Below, in pieces: positions 7,194-11,479 of a DNA stretch of 11,479 nt. The DNA lies in the NCBI GenBank assembly GCA_020425915.1, contig JAGQQZ010000026.1, positions 1-11,479 of the forward strand, written 5' to 3'. Position 1 is the first letter of the stretch, and each line of letters starts with the position of its first letter. A model generated the notes under the pieces. It had not been told where the DNA came from. It ran no database searches and saw only the letters and a list, made by a program, of their open reading frames with translations. The position numbers and the translations under genes are program-made. This stretch comes from Planctomycetota bacterium. Its GTDB lineage: Bacteria > Planctomycetota > UBA1135 > UBA2386.

Positions 7194-7964
7194 ATGACCG
7201 AACCACTCGAAGGCCGCCGCTGCGTCGTGACCGGTGGCGGCAGCGGCATCGGCCGCGCCATCGCGATCGAACTCGTCAAGGCCGGAGCCACCGTCGCCTT
7301 GACCGGCCGCCGCCTCGAACCGTTGCAGGAGACCGTGACGCTGTGTCACGGCAAAGGCGCGGCCCACGTCTGCGACGTGTCCGACGCCGGGCAGGTCGAC
7401 GACACGTTCGAGATGATGACCGACCAGTTCGGCGGCATCGACGTGCTCGTCAACAACGCGGGCGTCGGTGGCCCGAATGCCTGCTCCGGCGATGGCGAGG
7501 ACCGGTGGGACGCGATCATCCGCACGAACCTCGATGGCGTGTTCTTCTGCAGCCGCGCTGCACTCGCCCACATGCCGGACGGCGGTCGTGTCATCAACAT
7601 CTCCTCGGTGCTCGGTCAGTTCGGCGTGCCGGGCTACACGGCCTACTGCGCGAGCAAGCACGGCGTGATCGGATTCACCAAGGCGCTCGCACTCGAGGTC
7701 GCACCACGCGGGATCACCGTGAACGCGATCTGTCCGGGTTGGGTCGACACCGACATGGCGCGTGCCGGCATGGAGGACATGGCCAAGAACATGGGCGTGT
7801 CATTCGAGGAGGCACGCAAGATCGCGATGAACGGGGTGCCGCTCGGGCGGATCCTGCAGCCGGCCGAGATCGGACGACTGGTCGTCTACCTGGCGAGCGA
7901 TGACGCATCCGGCATGACGGCGCAGGCTGTCAGCCTGTGCGGCGGACAGGTGATGAACGGCTGA
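7194..7964 (+). CDS. Short-chain dehydrogenase/reductase, FabG-like ketoreductase (256 aa)
   Basis: A classical SDR that reduces a ketone or oxidises an alcohol using NAD(P)H. T13-G-G-G-S-G-I-G20 is the dinucleotide loop, R39/R40 after the second strand favours NADPH, D61 contacts adenine, NNAG is at 87-90, N112, S138, Y151 and K155 form the catalytic tetrad with the usual YxxxK spacing, and NAICPGWVDTDM follows the active site. The C-terminus ends with CGGQVMNG, where many SDRs have DGG. The long helix after the PG motif (MEDMAKNMGVSFEEARKI) resembles 3-hydroxybutyrate dehydrogenases and polyketide-type ketoreductases as much as FabG, so the substrate is open. The ATG at 7194 is chosen because the Rossmann fold starts right after it. 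No fatty acid or PHB gene is adjacent. It converges on the histidine kinase gene, 9 bases apart. Confidence 0.93.
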   Translation: MTEPLEGRRCVVTGGGSGIGRAIAIELVKAGATVALTGRRLEPLQETVTLCHGKGAAHVCDVSDAGQVDDTFEMMTDQFGGIDVLVNNAGVGGPNACSGDGEDRWDAIIRTNLDGVFFCSRAALAHMPDGGRVINISSVLGQFGVPGYTAYCASKHGVIGFTKALALEVAPRGITVNAICPGWVDTDMARAGMEDMAKNMGVSFEEARKIAMNGVPLGRILQPAEIGRLVVYLASDDASGMTAQAVSLCGGQVMNG

Positions 7965-7982
7965 CGCGGGAGATCACCCGCG
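7965..7982. terminator. Compact inverted repeat at the SDR / histidine kinase convergent junction
   Basis: CGCGGG (7965-7970), loop AGATCA and CCCGCG (7977-7982) make a 6-base-pair all-GC hairpin filling the 9-base gap and overlapping the kinase stop codon. No T-run follows, so efficient intrinsic termination is uncertain. A similar element lies at the other convergent junction in the window. Confidence 0.35.
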
Positions 7983-9554
7983 CGCGACGTCGGCGACCAG
8001 CGTCAGCAACTCACGCCGTCGAATCGGCTTCCCGGCGAACGCGTCGCAGCCGACCGCGATGCAGCGGTCGCGGTCGGCACGCGTCGCGTTGGCGGTGAGC
8101 GCGACGACTGGCCCCGAGTAGCCGCGAGCGCGCAGCGATTGCGTCGCCTCGATCCCGTCCATGACGGGCATCTGCATGTCCATCAGGATCGCGTCGAACG
8201 GATTCGACACGCCCCGCTCGTCGACGCTTGCGAGCGCCTGCTCGCCGTTCTCGGCGATCGACACGCGCGCCCCTCCCTGCTCCAGGATGCGGCCGAGCAA
8301 CAGTCGATTGTCGGCACCGTCCTCGACGAGCAGGATTTCGAGCCCGTTCAGGTTCGGCCCCGCATCGATTCCTTCGAGCGTCGTTGCGTCGGGTCGAGAG
8401 CGTGGTCGGCTCGGCGCCACGTCGGCCGAGAACGTCGCCGTGAAGATGCTGCCGTGACCGTCCTCGTCGTTCTCGCGAACGGTGACGTCGCCACCGAGCA
8501 CACGCGCGAGGCGTCGGCTGATCGCGAGCCCAAGCCCGGAGCCGCCGAATTCGCGGGTCGTCGACCGTTCCGCCTGCGCGAACGGCTCGAACAGCAGGGA
8601 CGGCTCCGCGCACGACACGCCGACTCCGGTGTCGAGCACGGACACGGCGATTTCGCCCGATTCGGGCGAGCGCCGAAGGCTCACGTCCAGGCGGATCCGC
8701 CCGCGCGAAGTGAACTTGACCGCGTTTCCGACGAGGTTGATCAGGATCTGGCGGATCCTCGTCGGGTCCGAACGGATCAGACGCGGGACGTCGTCGTCGA
8801 CCCGGGTCTCGAACGTGAGGTTCTTGCGGGTTGCGAGCGGGCGCATGATCGTCGCGAGATCGTGCACGATCTCGCGAAGGTCCGTGTCGATCCGCTCGGG
8901 CTCGATGCGGTCGGCGTCGAGCTTCTCGAGATCGAGGATGTCGTTGACGAGGTGGAGCAGGTGCTCACCGTTGCGTCGGATGACCTCGATCCCCTCGATG
9001 ACGAGCACGTCGTCGGTGCGCTCCGCGAGCATCTCCGAGAATCCGAGGATCGCGGTCAAAGGAGTCCGGATCTCGTGGCTCATGTGCCGGAGGAACTCCG
9101 ATCGAGCCGAGACCTTCGCCTCGATCTCCTTCCGCAGGACCTCTGCGTGCTCCACGGCCTTGCGCTCGGAGATGTCGTGGATGATGCCGGTGAACCAGAT
9201 CTCGCCGTCGACGACGCACTGGCTCACGGAGAGCTCGATCGGGAACACGTCACCGGACTTGTGGCGGCCCGTGGCTTCGCGCCGTTGTCCGATCACGCGA
9301 GCCTCCCCGGTTGCCAGGAAGCGCGCGAGGTAGTCGTCGTGTCGCTCGCGGTCCGGCGACGGCATCAGGATCGAGACGTTCGTCCCGAGGAGTTCGTCGG
9401 CAGCGAATCCGAACATGCGAACTGCGGCCGGGTTGCACGACAGGATCGTGCCGCTGGTGTCGATCGTGATGATCGCGTCGACGGCGGCCTCGAGCAACGC
9501 CTCGAGCCGCGCGCGGTCGCGGTCGTGCATCGGCGTTCCGGTCGCGTCCGTCAT
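7974..9554 (-). CDS. Soluble hybrid histidine kinase with FixL-like PAS and C-terminal receiver (526 aa)
   Basis: The domain order is PAS (about 13-135), HisKA (about 150-215; phospho-acceptor H160 in FLRHMSHEIRTP), HATPase (about 225-378; N-box N277, DTGVGV from 308, GGSGLGLAISRR from 337) and a receiver (about 405-524; D412, phospho-acceptor D459, T487, K509). All catalytic positions are intact. There is no signal peptide or membrane segment, so it is cytoplasmic. The PAS segment SILMPSPDRERHDDYL...TGEARVIGQRR closely follows FixL: from remembered numbering, H72 aligns with haem-ligating His200 and R92 with distal Arg220 of Bradyrhizobium FixL, with the same spacing of 20, and L108 and V110 with its distal Leu236 and Ile238. 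An oxygen or NO sensing role is therefore plausible but inferred. The gene follows the PAS-LuxR gene by 30 bases on the same strand. ATG 9554 lacks an obvious Shine-Dalgarno site; M9 is an alternative start. Confidence 0.95.
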   Translation of the reverse strand: MTDATGTPMHDRDRARLEALLEAAVDAIITIDTSGTILSCNPAAVRMFGFAADELLGTNVSILMPSPDRERHDDYLARFLATGEARVIGQRREATGRHKSGDVFPIELSVSQCVVDGEIWFTGIIHDISERKAVEHAEVLRKEIEAKVSARSEFLRHMSHEIRTPLTAILGFSEMLAERTDDVLVIEGIEVIRRNGEHLLHLVNDILDLEKLDADRIEPERIDTDLREIVHDLATIMRPLATRKNLTFETRVDDDVPRLIRSDPTRIRQILINLVGNAVKFTSRGRIRLDVSLRRSPESGEIAVSVLDTGVGVSCAEPSLLFEPFAQAERSTTREFGGSGLGLAISRRLARVLGGDVTVRENDEDGHGSIFTATFSADVAPSRPRSRPDATTLEGIDAGPNLNGLEILLVEDGADNRLLLGRILEQGGARVSIAENGEQALASVDERGVSNPFDAILMDMQMPVMDGIEATQSLRARGYSGPVVALTANATRADRDRCIAVGCDAFAGKPIRRRELLTLVADVARG

Positions 9555-9584
9555 CGCACGATCAACGAGCGACCGAGGTCGGCG

Positions 9585-10301
9585 TCAGGGTGATTTCGAC
9601 GCGTACCATCGAACGAGCTCCACCTGAGATCCGATGTCGAGCTTGCTGTAGATCGAGCGCAAGTGGTTGCGCACCGTGTGCGGGCTGATCGAGAACTCGA
9701 ACGCGATCTGCTTGATCGAGAGACCGCGCCCGGCGATGCCCTCGACGATCTGTCGCTCCCGGTTCGTGATGCCCTTGGCGCGCAGCTCCTTCGAACGGTC
9801 CGGCGTGCCGGCATCCGGCGGTGCACCGTCGATTGGCGCGGTCACGAGTTCGCGCGGCGTCTGGATCCATTCGACGATGCCCACGCACTTGGGGTCGGAC
9901 TCGTCCAGAATGGGGAACACGCGCGCGACGACCAGGTGGGAGGCGCCATTCGCGTCCGAGATCACGGCGGAGCCGACGTACGGTTGGCACGAGCGGATCG
10001 CCTCGACGAGCGCGAACGCGGACGGGCACTTGACGCGTGAACTCAGGATCTGCTCGATCGGCAAGCCGGAGATCGACTCGCTGGCATGTCCGAGCGTCTC
10101 GCGGAACGATGCGTTCGCCGCTTGGATCCGAGCTCCATCGGGCGTCGCCACCGCGACGAAGATCCCCGGCGAGTGGACCGACCCCGGATCCGGCACCGCG
10201 GCGGCCCCGATCGCCGTGACGACGCGGCAACCGCAGTCGCTCAGCCGCTCTGCGAGCGAGGCGTCGAACGGTTGGTCGGAGTCGATGACGAGGCGGCGCA
10301 T
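9585..10301 (-). CDS. PAS-LuxR transcriptional regulator with a receiver-like N-terminal remnant (238 aa)
   Basis: The C-terminal LuxR/GerE helix-turn-helix is clear: ITNRERQIVEGIAGRGLSIKQIA (178-200), then SISPHTVRNHLRSIYSKL (204-221), with the DNA-recognition helix around HTVRNHLRSI. Residues about 46-147 read as a PAS domain (GIFVAVATPDG, ANASFRETLG, a C-terminal strand pair ending in GIVEW). The first 31 residues (RRLVIDSDQPFDASLAERL...CRVVTA) look like the first strand, helix and second strand of a receiver, but no phospho-acceptor Asp or Lys region follows, so it cannot be a working receiver. ATG 10301 is supported by AGGA six bases upstream; a TTG at 10328 would add nine residues without a better site. 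The gene is first in an operon with the hybrid kinase, so the two probably act together. Bound ligand and targets are unknown. Confidence 0.88.
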   Translation of the reverse strand: MRRLVIDSDQPFDASLAERLSDCGCRVVTAIGAAAVPDPGSVHSPGIFVAVATPDGARIQAANASFRETLGHASESISGLPIEQILSSRVKCPSAFALVEAIRSCQPYVGSAVISDANGASHLVVARVFPILDESDPKCVGIVEWIQTPRELVTAPIDGAPPDAGTPDRSKELRAKGITNRERQIVEGIAGRGLSIKQIAFEFSISPHTVRNHLRSIYSKLDIGSQVELVRWYASKSP

Positions 10302-10313
10302 GTCAGTCCTGAC
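10302..10313 (-). promoter_or_regulatory. Palindrome overlapping the ribosome site of the PAS-LuxR gene
   Basis: GTCAG-TC-CTGAC is a perfect inverted repeat ending directly at the ATG of the LuxR gene and containing its Shine-Dalgarno AGGA (minus strand, 10310-10307). A further GTCA at 10324-10327 makes a TGAC-N10-GTCA pair with the inner arm. It may be an autoregulatory operator or a small hairpin controlling translation; short length keeps confidence low. Confidence 0.3.
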
Positions 10314-10551
10314 CGCGGTTGGTGTCAAAAGAGCACCATAGAAGTCCCATATGGTTGCGGTCGGCGACTAGTCCAGGTAGCCTATGCAAGCCGTGCATAC
10401 TCGACTCGACCGTTCCGACTGTGCCAGCGTCGCCGCAGCTCGACGAGCGAGCGGCCGAGAGGTGCGCTCGGACCACGATCGGCGTCATATCTCTCTGCAA
10501 AGCCGAAGCTTGGAGGGGTGGAACCGGCCTCGCGGACTCGTGGCCCGGTCC

Positions 10552-10586
10552 CACAAAAGTCAGTGGCACACTACCAAAGTTTTGTG
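10552..10586. promoter_or_regulatory. Nested dyad upstream of the XRE gene, candidate operator
   Basis: CACAAAA (10552-10558) and TTTTGTG (10580-10586) are perfect inverted arms separated by 21 bases, and between them AGTG-GCA-CACT (10562-10572) forms a second, nearly concentric dyad. The element is AT-rich against a GC-rich background and ends 28 bases before the GTG start. XRE regulators commonly bind such dyads at their own promoter, so autorepression is a reasonable inference. Confidence 0.42.
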
Positions 10587-10614
10587 AATCCTGCCAGGAT
10601 TGCCGAGGGATAAC

Positions 10615-11094
10615 GTGAGCGACGTTTTGTCGGGAAATTCGGGACTCCTGGACTACCGCGAGGTCGTGTCCGAGCGCATTCGGCACCGTCGCGGCCAGAT
10701 GACCCTCTCGGCGCAGGCCGTCGCGGACGCGGTCGGTCGCCACCCCAACACCGTTTCGAACTGGGAGAACCCCTGCCACGCTTCGCTGCCAGGTCCGGAG
10801 GACCTCGTGTCGCTGTGCCGGGTCCTGAAGGTCTCGATCGACTGGTTGCTCAACCCGATCCCGAACTCGCACAAGTCGTCCGGCGAGTTCGATGGGGGAA
10901 CGGCCTTCGCGATCGACAGCCACGTGCTCGAGCGGCAGCTGCAGTCGACCTCGCTCGCGGACCCGTCGTGGCAGATGGCCGCGTGGTTCGTCCTTGATGC
11001 CTCCACCTTCGTCGTCTACGGTCTCGCCGATCGCGACGCCATCCAGCAAGACGTGGATGAGCACATCCAACGCCTGAAACGGCGAGGAGGCTAG
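10615..11094 (+). CDS. XRE-family helix-turn-helix transcriptional regulator (159 aa)
   Basis: An N-terminal Cro/C1-type DNA-binding domain spans about residues 14-81: SERIRHRRGQMTLSAQAVADAVG, then HPNTVSNWENP (43-53) carrying the recognition helix, and SLCRVLKVSIDWLLNP (66-81) closing the fold. The remaining 78 residues match no family I know; they end in a charged helix DAIQQDVDEHIQRLKRR that could mediate dimerisation. The GTG at 10615 is chosen because GAGGGA lies at 10605-10610 with good spacing; the TTG at 10600 would add five residues and would place that ribosome site inside the gene. It is followed after 4 bases by a small membrane-protein gene, so the two form an operon. Upstream lies a dyad that it may bind. 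Role is likely repressor; targets unknown. Confidence 0.88.
   Translation: MSDVLSGNSGLLDYREVVSERIRHRRGQMTLSAQAVADAVGRHPNTVSNWENPCHASLPGPEDLVSLCRVLKVSIDWLLNPIPNSHKSSGEFDGGTAFAIDSHVLERQLQSTSLADPSWQMAAWFVLDASTFVVYGLADRDAIQQDVDEHIQRLKRRGG
11084..11090 (+). promoter_or_regulatory. Strong Shine-Dalgarno site deciding the GTG start of the small membrane protein
   Basis: GAGGAGG is the best ribosome-binding site in the window. It sits inside the last codons of the XRE gene, 8 bases before GTG 11099, and supports translational coupling of the pair as well as the choice of a non-ATG start. Confidence 0.7.
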
Positions 11095-11098
11095 CAGC

Positions 11099-11476
11099 GT
11101 GCACCGACAGCAACCCCGACCGGTTGCTCCCGACTCGGCCAAACGCGGTGCGTGGTGGGCCTGGGGTACGACGTCGGCGCTCGCGGTCGCGATCGTGGCT
11201 TGCCACCTGGGCGAGTTCTGCCACGTGTTCGGTCCTGACGCGAAGGCCGCCGAACGGGAGTCGGGCTGGTCGTTGTCGGATGCGATCGATGTCGCCAACG
11301 ATCCCGCGGCTGCGGCGAGTGAGCGCGAGCGGGCGACATGGCGTGTGCACGAGTTCGCGGAGGTGGCGATCGAGTTCCTGGCCGACGAGTCGGACACCGC
11401 GACCGAGCACCTCGAGCACCTGCGCGAACTGCGGCTCCAGGCGCTGCGCCAGCTGATGACCGAGCGCTTCAAGTAG
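11099..11476 (+). CDS. Small single-pass membrane protein of unknown function (125 aa)
   Basis: I do not recognise this protein. Residues 19-34 (WWAWGTTSALAVAIVA) form one membrane segment, preceded by K15/R16, which predicts the N-terminus in the cytoplasm and the rest outside. Directly at the end of the segment is C35-H36-x4-C41-H42, an unusual Cys-His pair that could bind a metal or haem. Residues about 80-125 are strongly charged and likely helical (HEFAEVAIEFL, then HLEHLRELRLQALRQLM), perhaps a coiled-coil or oligomerisation helix. The GTG start is supported by a near-perfect ribosome site. It follows the XRE gene by 4 bases, so it is probably coexpressed and may be regulated by, or regulate, that protein. 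Codon use matches the neighbouring genes, with G or C at most third positions. The stop lies three bases before the right edge, so further operon genes may follow. Confidence 0.78.
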   Translation: MHRQQPRPVAPDSAKRGAWWAWGTTSALAVAIVACHLGEFCHVFGPDAKAAERESGWSLSDAIDVANDPAAAASERERATWRVHEFAEVAIEFLADESDTATEHLEHLRELRLQALRQLMTERFK

Positions 11477-11479
11477 GGA

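Larger units (their letters stand above)
10302..10614. other. Divergent intergenic region, 313 bases
   Basis: This region lies between the divergent PAS-LuxR (minus) and XRE (plus) starts and must hold promoters for both operons. I found the dyads listed separately at 10302-10313 and 10552-10586. I could not assign convincing -35/-10 pairs. Stretches near 10330-10395 and 10550-10590 are less GC-rich than the flanking genes. The open frames crossing it are arginine- or serine-rich and look non-coding. No RNA gene was recognised. Confidence 0.6.

Noticed and set aside
8139..9593. Plus-strand open frame (484 codons) antisense to the histidine kinase
   Set aside because: The opposite strand has every kinase and receiver motif in order. 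This frame shows only biased Arg/Glu/Val composition.
9860..10166. LOV (flavin-binding) identity for the PAS domain of the LuxR protein
   Set aside because: The LOV cysteine motif (GxNCRFLQ) is absent; C92 sits in an unrelated context. Only the general PAS pattern fits.
10323..10328. TTGACA on the minus strand upstream of the LuxR gene as a -35 box
   Set aside because: It lies only about 22 bases from the start codon, so a -10 at normal spacing would fall at or inside the gene, and none is visible.
10563..10580. TGGCAC near 10564 as the -24 element of a sigma-54 promoter
   Set aside because: No TTGC-type -12 element occurs at the required 5-base spacing; the sequence there is CAAAG.
10303..11472. 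Minus-strand open frame (389 codons) across the XRE and membrane-protein genes
   Set aside because: It covers a divergent promoter region and is antisense to a clear XRE domain with proper ribosome sites. Its composition is Ser/Arg-rich with no motif.

Overview
The window is uniformly GC-rich. It carries eight complete protein genes and one partial gene at the left edge. The two long secreted proteins on the left have a C-terminal region (GMPGC..L..GAGNG, then a closing SNG..L..G) that resembles the ends of many secreted proteins of marine Planctomycetota. With the high GC, the weak use of Shine-Dalgarno sites and the hybrid kinase, a planctomycete chromosome is my best guess. This is an inference from style, not from a marker gene. 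I see no rRNA, tRNA, CRISPR array, transposase or clear mobile-element boundary.

Left half (1-4554): two tandem paralogues on the minus strand encode large exported proteins of unknown function. The downstream copy is cut by the window edge. They align almost without gaps and are about 70% identical by eye. Both start codons are preceded by the same short promoter-like pattern, which suggests leaderless or nearly leaderless transcripts.

Middle (4701-7964): a plus-strand exported endonuclease/exonuclease/phosphatase-family protein converges on a minus-strand ChaN-like lipoprotein. Upstream of the lipoprotein, on the same strand, lies a macro-domain protein (ADP-ribose or O-acetyl-ADP-ribose hydrolase type). 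A short-chain dehydrogenase/reductase is divergent from the macro gene. Both convergent junctions in the window carry a compact GC-rich inverted repeat over the two stop codons.

Right half (7974-10301): a two-gene minus-strand operon encodes a small PAS-LuxR regulator followed by a soluble hybrid histidine kinase (PAS, HisKA, HATPase, receiver). The kinase PAS domain matches the haem-PAS of the oxygen sensor FixL, including the positions of the haem-ligating His and the distal Arg. The LuxR protein looks like a FixJ-type regulator whose receiver has shrunk to a remnant and been replaced by a PAS domain, while the kinase carries its own intact receiver. This rewired FixL/FixJ-like pair is the most interesting system in the window.

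Right edge (10302-11479): a 313-base divergent intergenic region contains two dyad elements. After it come an XRE-family repressor-like gene and, 4 bases downstream with a strong Shine-Dalgarno site, a small single-pass membrane protein with an unusual Cys-His...Cys-His motif.
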